The notes under the pieces were generated by a model. It saw nothing but the letters and a program-made list of their open reading frames with translations. It ran no database searches and was not told where the DNA came from. This document shows, in pieces, positions 30,541 to 39,317 of a stretch of DNA of 46,692 bases. Both the position numbers and the translations under genes were made by a program. The DNA comes from Bacteroides sp. (GTDB lineage: Bacteria > Bacteroidota > Bacteroidia > Bacteroidales > Bacteroidaceae): assembly GCA_015060705.1 (NCBI GenBank), contig SUXY01000019.1, forward strand, positions 1 through 46,692, written 5' to 3'. The number at the start of each line of letters is the position of its first letter. Within the stretch, counting starts at the first letter, position 1.

Positions 30541-32670
30541 TTACCAATCAATCTCCACTTTCACACCTTCCGGATGATTCTCAAACTGAAGCAGGAGGGT
30601 ATGAGTATCATTATCCCATTGATGCTGACAAGGAACAGAAACCTTTACTTGTTTCGGCTCACGAGGTAAAAGAACACGCATAACATTGTTCGTTTCAGCC
30701 GGACTTTTCGAAACAAACGAATAACTGTTACGAGTTCTTGCTTCCTCATACTGACGGGAAGCAGCCGCCAATACCTGAGGCTTTTTCTTATCCTTCACGG
30801 TATTGATATCAAACAAGAAGGCTTGTTGGCCGAGTTGTACTTTCTTCTGCTTCAAAATAGGAAGAGTAGGGTCGAAGAGGTCGATGTAACTTCCCTTCAA
30901 AACCAGCGGTTGGTCACTGACTGCTTCTTCATCCAATACGGAAGCCATCACATACGAACCACGTTCCAGATAGAAATGATTCTTCATTTCCAACTGACCG
31001 TATGCCTGTTCAATCACCTTCAACAACGGTTGATCGCCCTTTTCCTGCATGGCAAATTCCTTCGGATCCTGACGCACCACATACACTTTTCCTTTACCAA
31101 ATTTATACACACCTTCCGAAGCCTCTTCCGGCATCTGCATCAATCCGAAGAGATGTTGTGAAGGAGCGGTATAGGAGTTTCCGTTTTGGTTCCACCATTC
31201 CAACACACGTTGGTACGGGTCATTGTCACGCCCACAATAGATAATTGTTCCTCCTTGCTTTACCCAATCCGCCAAATGCTGATGTGCCTTCGGATCGAGC
31301 GGTTTCATGTTGGAATAAGTCATCAATAAGACTTTCACATCCTTCCATGTATCGGCATAGGCGGTATTTTCCAAATGAGTGATGCTCACGGGAACTCCTC
31401 TCTTTAGCAAAGGAAAGGCAAGTCCGAAGAAATTTGAAAATTGCGGATCTTCGTAGCCTTCCACGGTTTCCAAAGAACGTTGGAACATCAACGAATTGGC
31501 CATCAAGACACTGATTCCTTGACTACCATTCAACTTGTTCTTGGAAAGCGGCATAAAGTTGAGCGTATTCACCATCACCTGCATCTGGGTGGAGTAAAAA
31601 CGAGGGATACGAGCCTTTTCCTCACTATCGCCACTTACTCGATAAAGACCTTCGTAGATACGGTCTGGCCAAGGCATCACTTCATAATCGGCTATTTGCG
31701 GATAGAGCAGCTGAGCCGTGAAAGTTGCTTCATAGTTACGCTTGTAATCTTCCCAGTCTACGGCACGGTCTTCAATCGGATCGGTCAGGAAGAACATCTT
31801 CCGTCCGGTAGGGCGAGTCATCGATTCCATGGCTCCATATTCCAGGAAAGCCGTTTCAAAGACTCTTTCCTTCCGAATGCCATTGAAATAATTAGGAACA
31901 CGGGAAGTACCGGTCCATACTTGGGCTATGTATCCGTCGCAATGAGCCATCGAAGCCAACGAAGCTTCCGGCGATACAATGTTCCACATGGAGTAATTCA
32001 CCAAGGAGTGTGTAGGCACATAACAACGGACATCCATACCTTTCTGTTTACCATACTCCTTGGCATACGAGAAGGCTTCATCCAATGCCCGATAGTAGAG
32101 ATGATACTTCAGCTTGTTGGATAGATACGTATTCTCGGCCGACAAATGTTGCGGACGCCAATCGAATCCATAATACTCCTTCCACTCGCGCTTGAAGGCT
32201 TCGCTATATCCGGCATACGCCCAGAACTCCGGCTCTTCCAAGAAAATGTCGCTGATACCGGCATCAATCACGGGCTTAATCTGCGTTTCCTTGAAATACT
32301 TCAGATAGTTCAGGGTAGGAACGATATAAGGTACTCCGGGTCCATGCATAATCGTATCACCCTGCACACTTTTCTGTCCCTCATCCATGTGAGGCTTTCC
32401 GTCCCATTTGCCGGAGAAGTAATCTCCATATCCACCCCAGGCAATACCTGTCATGAAATGAGCAACATACCCTTTCTTACGCCAAGTCTCCACTCGTTCA
32501 CCGAACGAAAGTCCCGGACGACTACCCGTGCCATATACCATAACGGCATCGGCCCGCACATCCGTAAGTGGTTTCCATTGTCCAGAAGTTTGGAAAGTTG
32601 TCTTTACATCTTGGGAGTGTGCCATCAAACAGCCACACATCATCCCTAAAGCGATTAATGTATTTTTCAT
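30541..32670 (-). CDS. Secreted glycoside-hydrolase-like protein (TIM barrel plus Rossmann-type domain)
   Basis: A 709-residue exported protein. The start was set at MKNTLIALGMMCGCLMAHSQ, which gives a proper signal peptide; an upstream in-frame extension does not. The region to about residue 400 reads as a TIM barrel, with YVAHFMTGIAWGGYGDYF near 70 and DIFLEEPEFWAYAGYSEAFK near 160, where paired Glu residues at a strand end look like catalytic acids. A later segment, VKVLLMTYSNMKPLDPKAHQ through WVKQGGTIIYCG, resembles the amidotransferase-like trimerisation domain of GH42 beta-galactosidases. A beta-rich tail follows. I would call it GH42-like in architecture only. The substrate is unknown and no close family is recognised. 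Confidence 0.6.
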   Translation of the reverse strand: MKNTLIALGMMCGCLMAHSQDVKTTFQTSGQWKPLTDVRADAVMVYGTGSRPGLSFGERVETWRKKGYVAHFMTGIAWGGYGDYFSGKWDGKPHMDEGQKSVQGDTIMHGPGVPYIVPTLNYLKYFKETQIKPVIDAGISDIFLEEPEFWAYAGYSEAFKREWKEYYGFDWRPQHLSAENTYLSNKLKYHLYYRALDEAFSYAKEYGKQKGMDVRCYVPTHSLVNYSMWNIVSPEASLASMAHCDGYIAQVWTGTSRVPNYFNGIRKERVFETAFLEYGAMESMTRPTGRKMFFLTDPIEDRAVDWEDYKRNYEATFTAQLLYPQIADYEVMPWPDRIYEGLYRVSGDSEEKARIPRFYSTQMQVMVNTLNFMPLSKNKLNGSQGISVLMANSLMFQRSLETVEGYEDPQFSNFFGLAFPLLKRGVPVSITHLENTAYADTWKDVKVLLMTYSNMKPLDPKAHQHLADWVKQGGTIIYCGRDNDPYQRVLEWWNQNGNSYTAPSQHLFGLMQMPEEASEGVYKFGKGKVYVVRQDPKEFAMQEKGDQPLLKVIEQAYGQLEMKNHFYLERGSYVMASVLDEEAVSDQPLVLKGSYIDLFDPTLPILKQKKVQLGQQAFLFDINTVKDKKKPQVLAAASRQYEEARTRNSYSFVSKSPAETNNVMRVLLPREPKQVKVSVPCQHQWDNDTHTLLLQFENHPEGVKVEIDW

Positions 32671-32759
32671 AGATGAAGAAAAAGTATGTATTAAAGGTAT
32701 TCTGGTATTAATGAAACGTGTCTGCATTTGCCTCCAAATTTCGACACGCCTCCATTATG

Positions 32760-33131
32760 CTATTTTTCCTGATAGGTCTCAAAGATCGGCTTCAACAGGT
32801 CAGGAACCTCGAACTCATATGCCTTGATTCTATCAAGACATTTCCTGCCTTCATTCGTAAGCGAAAGATACATCTGACGCTTGTCCTGCTTGCCCAATTC
32901 ACGCTTCAGGTACCCCCGTTCCTCCAATGTCCCGATAACCTTGGAGGCATGGGAAGGACGCAAACCCGTCCGTTCGGCAACCACTGATGCCGTGACACAT
33001 TCGCCTCCCAAGGAACAAAGCACCATCGCCTCATTCAACGAAACGCCGTGTGCATCCATCAGTTTGTTTTCAAAGTCGGAGAGAGCCATCATTAGCTCTC
33101 TCATGACACATATACATGTTATCTTTTCCAT
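32760..33131 (-). CDS. MarR-family transcriptional regulator
   Basis: A 123-residue winged-helix regulator. The core is MVLCSLGGECVTASVVAERTG (helices before the recognition helix), LRPSHASKVIGTLEERGYLKR and the wing GKQDKRQMYLSLTNEGRK. An N-terminal ITCICV pair of Cys residues, seven residues apart from the start, could sense thiol or sulfane sulfur. It starts six bases after the stop of the flavoprotein gene, in the same operon, so it probably controls that operon through the two TTTCC-N3-GGAAA repeats upstream of the flavoprotein gene. Binding is inferred. Confidence 0.88.
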   Translation of the reverse strand: MEKITCICVMRELMMALSDFENKLMDAHGVSLNEAMVLCSLGGECVTASVVAERTGLRPSHASKVIGTLEERGYLKRELGKQDKRQMYLSLTNEGRKCLDRIKAYEFEVPDLLKPIFETYQEK

Positions 33132-33137
33132 TCTTTA

Positions 33138-35606
33138 CTAAATAAACAAGTTCACATTCGCCTGTTCAGCCCTGTCCATATAGGTCGCTACACCGCCCAC
33201 GGTCACTTCGTCGAGCAATTCTTCACGTTTTACACCCATCACGTCCATAGACATCTGACAAGCAATAAATTCCACACCGCTATCGATAGCATGCTGACGA
33301 AGGCTTTCCAAAGAATCCACACCCTTCTTCTGCATCAGGAAACGCATCATCTTGGCACCGATACCCATCATATTCATCTGCGAAAGAGCAAGCTTGGTAG
33401 AGTCGGAAGGGAGCATCCAACCGAACATCTTACCCCAAATGTCCTTCTTTACTTTGGGCTTATGCACCTTCTTGATGGCATTCAATCCCCAGAAGGTAAA
33501 GAAGATAGAAACTTTCTTACCTGTAGCAGCCGCCCCATTGGCGAGTACAAAGGTAGCCAAAGTTTTGTCAAGGTCATCGCTGAAAAGGATGAAAGTTTTG
33601 CCTTTTTCTTCGGATGTCACCTTCGTGGCCTCTATCGAACAAGGGGTAGCCTTTTCTATCAATACAATATGTTTACCGCCTTCCGAACGCTTCTCCACGA
33701 ACTTATTGCCCGTCGTACGACACCATGCTTCCGCATCGCGAGGGAAACCCGCATCGGTGGAAGTCACTTCCAGACGTTGTCCCGGTTGGAGAGCCTCCAT
33801 CGATTTCTTCAACTTCAAGATCGGGCCGGGACATTGGATGCCACAAGCATCTACACGAATCACCTCAACGGAGGAGGAAGGCGATGCGGGGCAAGCACAT
33901 ATATCTTCCTTTTTATCAATCTCTTCCGATGGAAGAAGGACGGGCTTTGTAGCCGACTCGTAAGTCTTCAAGCCACCAATCAAATTGCGCACATCCGTAA
34001 AACCATGCCCTTTCAAGATGTTCGAAGCCAAGTAACCACGCAAGCCTACGCCACAGAAGAGATACACCGGACGATCAGTCGGAATCTCGTCCATCCGTTC
34101 ACGCAAGTCGTCCAGAGGAATGTTTACCGCACCCGGAATACTTCCCAACGCAGCCTCATCCGCCGTACGAACATCCACCAATGTCACCTTCGAAAGGTCG
34201 GCCTGTTGCAACTCCCGCCAATAAAGCGGAGTCATCTTGCCACTCAGGATATTGCCCGCCACATAACCCGAAATCGCCACCGGGTCTTTGGCCGAGGAGA
34301 AAGGAGGAGCATAAGCATGTTCCAATCGAGTGAGGTCTTCAACGGTCGCCCCATTCTTGATGGCCAAGGCATATTGGTCGATTCGCTTATCGACTCCATC
34401 ATAACCCACTATCTGGGCACCATACAAGCGTCTGTCGGTAGGCGAGAAGGTAATCTTGATGTCCATCTGCAAAGCTCCCGGATAGTAACCGGCATGAGAA
34501 CCCGAATGGATGGTAGCCGACAAGTAAGGAATCTCCATCTGCTTCAATCGCTTGGCAGGCAATCCCGTAGATGCCACGGTCATGTCGAACACCTTGGCGA
34601 TGGAGGTACCGATAGAACCTTCGTATGTCTGCACATTGCCGAACACCATATTGTCCGCCACGATACGGGCCTGTCGATTGGCTGGACCTGCCAGGAAGTT
34701 CAACCAAGGTTTGCCGGTAATCGGATGGAGGAATTCAATGGCATCGCCCACGGCATAGATGGCCTCATCCGATGTCTGCAAGTATTCATTCACCCAGATT
34801 CCACGCATTTCGCCCAATTTCAATCCGGCTTCCTGAGCCAAGGATGTTTGTGCCCGCACACCGATGGAGAGCAACACCAAGTCAGCTTCCAACTGGATAC
34901 CCGACTTGAAATGCACCTTCAAGCAACCATTCTCACGGGCAAAGGATTCTACGGCTTGTTCCAAATAAAGTTGTACCCCTTTCTCCTGCAGGTGTTGGTG
35001 AACAAGAGAAGCCATCGAGAAATCAATCGGCCCCATCACCTGATTAGCCATTTCCACCACCGCCACTTGGGCACCAGCATGATGCAAGTTCTCCGCCATC
35101 TCCAAGCCGATGAAACCGCCACCTACAATCACGGCACGCTTCACGGGATGCGCTTGCATATAATTCTTAATCTTATCTGTATCGGCTACATTACGCAAAG
35201 TAAAAATACCTTCGCTATCAATGCCCGGCAGGGGAGGACGCACCGGCGATGCACCCGGAGAAAGAAGCAACTTGTCATAAGATTCGGTATATTCACGACC
35301 GTCGGAAGTACGGACATGTACCAATTTCTTATCGGCTTCAATACGGGTTACTTCACTATTCACCCGTACATCAATGTTGAAACGCTTGCCGAAAGCCTCC
35401 GGAGTTTGAACGAAAAGACGATCACGTTCTTCAATCACTCCACCTATATAATAAGGCAGACCACAATTGGCGTATGAGATATATTGTCCCTTTTCAAAGA
35501 GAATGATTTCAGCTTGTTCTGTATTACGACGAATACGGGCCGCTGCAGTAGCACCACCGGCTACACCACCCACAATCAGATACTTAGGATTCGAGTTTTC
35601 TTTCAT
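33138..35606 (-). CDS. Multidomain CoA-disulfide-reductase-like flavoprotein: FAD/NAD oxidoreductase, rhodanese, TusA and DsrE domains
   Basis: An 822-residue cytoplasmic sulfur-handling protein. Residues 1-450 are a pyridine nucleotide-disulfide oxidoreductase: YLIVGGVAGGATAAARI binds FAD, active Cys48 sits in YANCGLPYYIGG as in CoA disulfide reductase, and AVIVGGGFIGLEMAE binds NAD(P)H. Residues about 460-550 are a rhodanese domain with Cys518 in FCGVGLRG. About 580-650 is TusA with Cys592 in QCPGPILKL. About 670-822 is a DsrE/DsrF-like domain with Cys783 in ACQMSMDVMG. Each of the four domains keeps a cysteine, so persulfide could be passed from domain to domain. It is likely a persulfide/polysulfide reductase or sulfur relay enzyme under the adjacent MarR regulator. 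Confidence 0.93.
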   Translation of the reverse strand: MKENSNPKYLIVGGVAGGATAAARIRRNTEQAEIILFEKGQYISYANCGLPYYIGGVIEERDRLFVQTPEAFGKRFNIDVRVNSEVTRIEADKKLVHVRTSDGREYTESYDKLLLSPGASPVRPPLPGIDSEGIFTLRNVADTDKIKNYMQAHPVKRAVIVGGGFIGLEMAENLHHAGAQVAVVEMANQVMGPIDFSMASLVHQHLQEKGVQLYLEQAVESFARENGCLKVHFKSGIQLEADLVLLSIGVRAQTSLAQEAGLKLGEMRGIWVNEYLQTSDEAIYAVGDAIEFLHPITGKPWLNFLAGPANRQARIVADNMVFGNVQTYEGSIGTSIAKVFDMTVASTGLPAKRLKQMEIPYLSATIHSGSHAGYYPGALQMDIKITFSPTDRRLYGAQIVGYDGVDKRIDQYALAIKNGATVEDLTRLEHAYAPPFSSAKDPVAISGYVAGNILSGKMTPLYWRELQQADLSKVTLVDVRTADEAALGSIPGAVNIPLDDLRERMDEIPTDRPVYLFCGVGLRGYLASNILKGHGFTDVRNLIGGLKTYESATKPVLLPSEEIDKKEDICACPASPSSSVEVIRVDACGIQCPGPILKLKKSMEALQPGQRLEVTSTDAGFPRDAEAWCRTTGNKFVEKRSEGGKHIVLIEKATPCSIEATKVTSEEKGKTFILFSDDLDKTLATFVLANGAAATGKKVSIFFTFWGLNAIKKVHKPKVKKDIWGKMFGWMLPSDSTKLALSQMNMMGIGAKMMRFLMQKKGVDSLESLRQHAIDSGVEFIACQMSMDVMGVKREELLDEVTVGGVATYMDRAEQANVNLFI

Positions 35607-35647
35607 AGTCAGTTATTGCTTTAAGTATATTAATAAACATTTATTTG

Positions 35648-35660
35648 TTTCCATAGGAAA
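35648..35660. promoter_or_regulatory. Operator-like repeat 1 upstream of the flavoprotein operon
   Basis: TTTCCATAGGAAA has arms TTTCC and GGAAA. It lies 42 bases before the flavoprotein ATG. An identical 13-mer occurs at 35699. Confidence 0.7.
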
Positions 35661-35698
35661 CTATTGCAAATAAAACATATCTTTTCTGCATTACAAAG

Positions 35699-35711
35699 TT
35701 TCCATAGGAAA
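35699..35711. promoter_or_regulatory. Operator-like repeat 2 upstream of the flavoprotein operon
   Basis: TTTCCATAGGAAA is identical to the copy at 35648, with starts 51 bases apart. Likely site for the MarR regulator of the same operon. Confidence 0.7.
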
Positions 35712-35836
35712 ATATTATTCCTTTTAACATTTGTTAGGTAGCTTACAGACTAAAATAACATTATGAAACATACGATAGAAATAGAATAATTCGTATCTTT
35801 ATCAGCAATTAAAAGTCTAAACTAAAAAACATATCT

Positions 35837-36637
35837 ATGAAACAAACAACCTTCATCGTTCTTATGCTGGCATTACTCTTTACATGCCAACCTTTGAAAG
35901 CACAGACCACCTTCCAAGATCTCCCTGTAGAATTCCGTAAAAACGGTTATCCGCAACTAGTCGAAGAATGCAAAGATGTACTGAAAGCAGCTTACATGGC
36001 TCAGAACAAACTGGGAACTTATTACGATATCCCCAATTGGGAGGGGTATCCTGTAGAATTATGGGAATACTTCACTGGTGAAGATATCAAGAAGCATGTA
36101 AAGAAACGTGGCTTGGTTTATCTGCTGATGCCGTCTCCTGAAAAGCTGGCTACCTGGATAGCAACTACCTGCTGGGAAGTGAAGCATAGTGTGGATACTT
36201 GCTATGTAAACTGTATACGTGATTTCATCAAGTGGCAATCGGCTGCCCAATTTGCCGTAGCAGGTGTAGTTTATGAGGATATGTATACCAAAGGATTCTT
36301 TGAGCCTTACATCTTTAAAGACGGAGTAACCGTTTACGTAGCCGACTCAAACATGATGCCTGCCGACAAGCATTGTACTAATGAACAATTGGAATACTAT
36401 CTCCACTTGACCAATAACGACTTAAAACCGAATACTGGACGATATGCACGTATCTGCAGTACGAATCGTGACCATTATTATGCAGCAGGAGGGACTGTTG
36501 ATGTGGGTGATAATGGTGACAACCGGAAACATACATGGTTAGAGGTCGTTCGACAACTCTATCAACAAGCTTGGAACTCAGACCGTAACGAACTTATGAT
36601 AGCTTGGGCTAAAAGCAGTCCTTACATGAAAGAATAA
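35837..36637 (+). CDS. Secreted protein of unknown function
   Basis: A 266-residue protein with a signal peptide (1-23, ending LKAQ). I do not recognise the family. The mature part has an Asp/Glu-rich helical start (EFRKNGYPQLVEECKD), then aromatic text with WEGYPVELWEYF, and six or more Cys residues spread through the sequence (EECK, TCWE, DTCYVNC, KHCTNE, RICSTN), suggesting disulfides in the periplasm. A segment VTVYVADSNMMPADKHCTNE and the end RNELMIAWAKSSPYMKE have no obvious motif. It is divergent from the flavoprotein gene and shares that 230-base region; a weak -7 box TATCTTTA lies at about 35794. It has its own terminator. Confidence 0.8.
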   Translation: MKQTTFIVLMLALLFTCQPLKAQTTFQDLPVEFRKNGYPQLVEECKDVLKAAYMAQNKLGTYYDIPNWEGYPVELWEYFTGEDIKKHVKKRGLVYLLMPSPEKLATWIATTCWEVKHSVDTCYVNCIRDFIKWQSAAQFAVAGVVYEDMYTKGFFEPYIFKDGVTVYVADSNMMPADKHCTNEQLEYYLHLTNNDLKPNTGRYARICSTNRDHYYAAGGTVDVGDNGDNRKHTWLEVVRQLYQQAWNSDRNELMIAWAKSSPYMKE

Positions 36638-36644
36638 ATAGTTG

Positions 36645-36683
36645 AAAAAAAGGCTTGCACCCCAAAAGATGCAAGCCTTTTTT
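36645..36683. terminator. Bidirectional terminator between the unknown secreted protein and bglX
   Basis: AAGGCTTGCA-CCCCAAAAGA-TGCAAGCCTT is flanked by A and T runs, between convergent genes. Confidence 0.9.
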
Positions 36684-36698
36684 ATGTTTCAATCAAAA

Positions 36699-38900
36699 TC
36701 AAATAACGTAAATACTTACCGACTGGTCACCCACCATAATCCGGTATTCGCCTTTATCCAAGTATTTCTTGCCTTCCCGATTGACAAATCCTAAATCACG
36801 AAGAGAATTGATTTCAAAACGGAAGGTAACATTCTCACCAGCTTTGATGAGTTTCTTCTCAAAATACTTCAACTCCTTTACCGGACGGGTGATGTGGCTA
36901 TATGGATCCTTGACAAACCAATGTACGGTTTCAAGACCATCCCGTTGGCTGGCATTCTTTACGGTCACTTCCGCCGATATGGTTTCTCCTTCTTTCAGTT
37001 TGTCGGCAGATACGGTAAGCTTTCCGTATTCAAAAGTGGAATAACTCAAACCATGAGCGAACGGATACATCGGTTCGCTGGTAATATCCTTGTAAAGACC
37101 TTGATCACCTGTACGGGCACGATGTCTCCGGTTATAATAAACAGGTATCTGTCCGGTACTGTAAGGGAAGGTCATCGCCAATTTACCTGACGGATTGTAT
37201 CTGCCACTCAAAAGACCGGCGATTGCCTTTCCGGCACGAACACCCGAATGCCATGTCTGAAGAATAGCATCCGCTTTCTTTTCTATGCGAGGCAATTCCA
37301 CCGGACGTCCCGTTGTGACAAGCACCACTACCGGCTTTCCTGTTGCTTCTACAGCAGAAAGCAATTCTTCCTGTATCTTGGGAATTTCGATGGTAGAACG
37401 GGATTGGTTCTCTCCACTCCATGAACCTTTATGTCCCAAGCATACGACAACCACATCCGATGCCTTGGCCACTCTTACCGCTTCTGCAAAACCGCTCTTG
37501 TCTTCTCCTTCGAAATCACACCCCTTAGCAGTCAAAATCTTGGACTTTCCGGCATACTCTTCACACATACCCTGCACAATGCCTACCACATCTTCTGCAC
37601 GGGCACGAGCTCCCCAGTTACCCAAGTGTTGGGTGCTATCACTCGCAACAGGACCTATCACAGCAATGGTACCTACATCTTCCAACGGCAAGACTGAGTT
37701 CTCGTTCTTCAAAAGTACCATGGATTCTGCCGCCGCCTTTTCCGCTATTTCCAAGCTTTTTGGAAGCAAATACATTTCTGATTCAGGCTTTTCTTCCACG
37801 TATGGCTGCTCAAACAAACCCAAACGGAATTTCACTCTCAGTACTCGACGGACAGATTCATCCACCAGCTTCATGTCTACCTTTCCTTCTTCCAGAAGTG
37901 TTGCTAGGTATTTCTGATACATTCTGTCCGCCATATCCATTTCTATACCGGCATTGAATGCAAGCATGGTAGCTTCCTTTTCATCTTCAGCCATACCTTG
38001 GTATCTTAACTGTTCCACAGCTCCCCAATCGGAAACGACAAAACCATCATGCTGCCATTTTTCTTTCAGTACTTCCGTCAAGATGTAATGATTGGCCGAA
38101 GCCGGTATGCCACTGATGGTATGAAAAGCACTCATCAGGGTAGCTGCACCTGCCTTTACACCCGCCTCGAAAGGAGGGAGGTAAGTATCCCAAAGCGTCT
38201 GGTCGGAAATTTCGGTAGGTACATAGTCACGACCTGCCTCGGAGGCACCATAACCTACATAGTGCTTCAAACAAGCCGCTATGCGATTCTTTTCGGACAT
38301 GTCATCACCTTGATAGCCTTTTACCACCGCTTCGCAAAATACTGCATTGGTATAAGGGTCTTCACCAAAGCATTCCATTACACGTCCCCAACGAGGATCA
38401 CGGGAGACATCCACCATGGGTGAGAAAGTCCAGTTCACCCCACAATCGTATGCTTCTTGAGCCGCCACTTCACTTGCCTGACGAACCAATTCCGGATTCC
38501 AGGAACAAGCCAACGCCAATGGGATGGGGTAGGTGGTGCGATAACCATGGATGACATCGTGACCGAACAAGATAGGAATACCCAAGCGGGATTCTTCCAT
38601 CGCTTTCTTCTGCATCGCATTTCTCACCTCCGCATGGTCATTGAAATAAATGAGGGAACCAATTTCTACTGGTATGTCCTTCACCATCTCACCGAAATTA
38701 TTCTCGACTGTATTTATTCCCAAAACATACTGATTCAATTGAAGAATTTTTTCTTCCAAAGTCATTCTATTGACCAAGTCATTAACTCTGGCTTCAATAT
38801 CGGCAGAAGCATCTTTGTAAATAGGGCTTTTTTCGGAAGAACATCCGAATGCTACCATTAAACAAAACGTCGCGGTAGCCAAGTGTTTCAATTTCATCAT
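36699..38900 (-). CDS. bglX: GH3-family beta-glucosidase lipoprotein
   Basis: A 733-residue predicted lipoprotein. The ATG giving MMKLKHLATATFC was chosen because it makes a signal peptide with lipobox VAFGC; the in-frame upstream extension does not. The GH3 barrel has IPILFGHDVIHGYRT and DPRWGRVMECFGEDP, and the nucleophile Asp is in GFVVSDWGAV (about residue 300). The second domain has ENQSRSTIEIP near 510, where the acid/base Glu is expected. A fibronectin-like C-terminal domain ends the protein. Relatives cleave beta-linked glucosides or oligosaccharides in the periplasm or at the surface. It is preceded by a 99-codon gene ending four bases from this start. No SusC/SusD pair is nearby. 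Confidence 0.92.
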   Translation of the reverse strand: MMKLKHLATATFCLMVAFGCSSEKSPIYKDASADIEARVNDLVNRMTLEEKILQLNQYVLGINTVENNFGEMVKDIPVEIGSLIYFNDHAEVRNAMQKKAMEESRLGIPILFGHDVIHGYRTTYPIPLALACSWNPELVRQASEVAAQEAYDCGVNWTFSPMVDVSRDPRWGRVMECFGEDPYTNAVFCEAVVKGYQGDDMSEKNRIAACLKHYVGYGASEAGRDYVPTEISDQTLWDTYLPPFEAGVKAGAATLMSAFHTISGIPASANHYILTEVLKEKWQHDGFVVSDWGAVEQLRYQGMAEDEKEATMLAFNAGIEMDMADRMYQKYLATLLEEGKVDMKLVDESVRRVLRVKFRLGLFEQPYVEEKPESEMYLLPKSLEIAEKAAAESMVLLKNENSVLPLEDVGTIAVIGPVASDSTQHLGNWGARARAEDVVGIVQGMCEEYAGKSKILTAKGCDFEGEDKSGFAEAVRVAKASDVVVVCLGHKGSWSGENQSRSTIEIPKIQEELLSAVEATGKPVVVLVTTGRPVELPRIEKKADAILQTWHSGVRAGKAIAGLLSGRYNPSGKLAMTFPYSTGQIPVYYNRRHRARTGDQGLYKDITSEPMYPFAHGLSYSTFEYGKLTVSADKLKEGETISAEVTVKNASQRDGLETVHWFVKDPYSHITRPVKELKYFEKKLIKAGENVTFRFEINSLRDLGFVNREGKKYLDKGEYRIMVGDQSVSIYVI

Positions 38901-38904
38901 ATCA

Positions 38905-39204
38905 TTAATAAGGATTAGCATAGACTGCTATCAACTGGTCTTCATTGGGCCAACGTGGAACGAAGAACAAAGGAAACGGCGAACCTCCAATACCTCTCCA
39001 ATCAATTCTTTTCACTTGATTGAAATCGGGAGTGCCAAAAGCGAACGAACGACCATAAAGCAAAACAGCCCTACGGCCTTCATCTATTTTCCAAAGACCA
39101 CCTCCATAAGGACATTCTTCGCCCCAACCCAACAAATCACTATGTTGATAAACTTTTCCGAATTTCAGTACTCCATCTTGGGTAATGACAAACTTCTGAT
39201 ACAT
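38905..39204 (-). CDS. Small conserved-looking protein of unknown function, upstream of bglX
   Basis: A 99-residue protein without a signal peptide. It is rich in Gly, aromatic and charged residues (LKFGKVYQHSDLLGWGEEC, LLYGRSFAFGTPDFNQVKR). I do not recognise a family. It ends four bases before the bglX start, so the two genes are probably co-transcribed and may be translationally coupled. No clear TAnnTTTG box is visible before it. Protein-like composition and tight spacing support it as a real gene. Confidence 0.7.
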   Translation of the reverse strand: MYQKFVITQDGVLKFGKVYQHSDLLGWGEECPYGGGLWKIDEGRRAVLLYGRSFAFGTPDFNQVKRIDWRGIGGSPFPLFFVPRWPNEDQLIAVYANPY

Positions 39205-39254
39205 GTTATTTCAAAGCTTTACTATTCGAACAATAATTCAGCTGTTATGATTTT

Positions 39255-39288
39255 AAAAAAGGACTCACCCGAAAGGGCAAGTCCTTTT
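39255..39288 (-). terminator. Terminator after pyruvate phosphate dikinase
   Basis: Arms AAGGACT and AGTCCTT contain an inner CCC-GAAA-GGG, with an A-run that reads as a U-run on the minus strand. Confidence 0.88.
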
Positions 39289-39317
39289 CCATTTATAGAT
39301 AATCAGTTCTTTCTAGA

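Noticed and set aside
33291-35477. Long open frame of 728 codons on the plus strand
   Set aside because: It is exactly antisense to the four-domain flavoprotein gene, His/Arg-rich with no recognisable domain, and arises from codon usage of the real gene.
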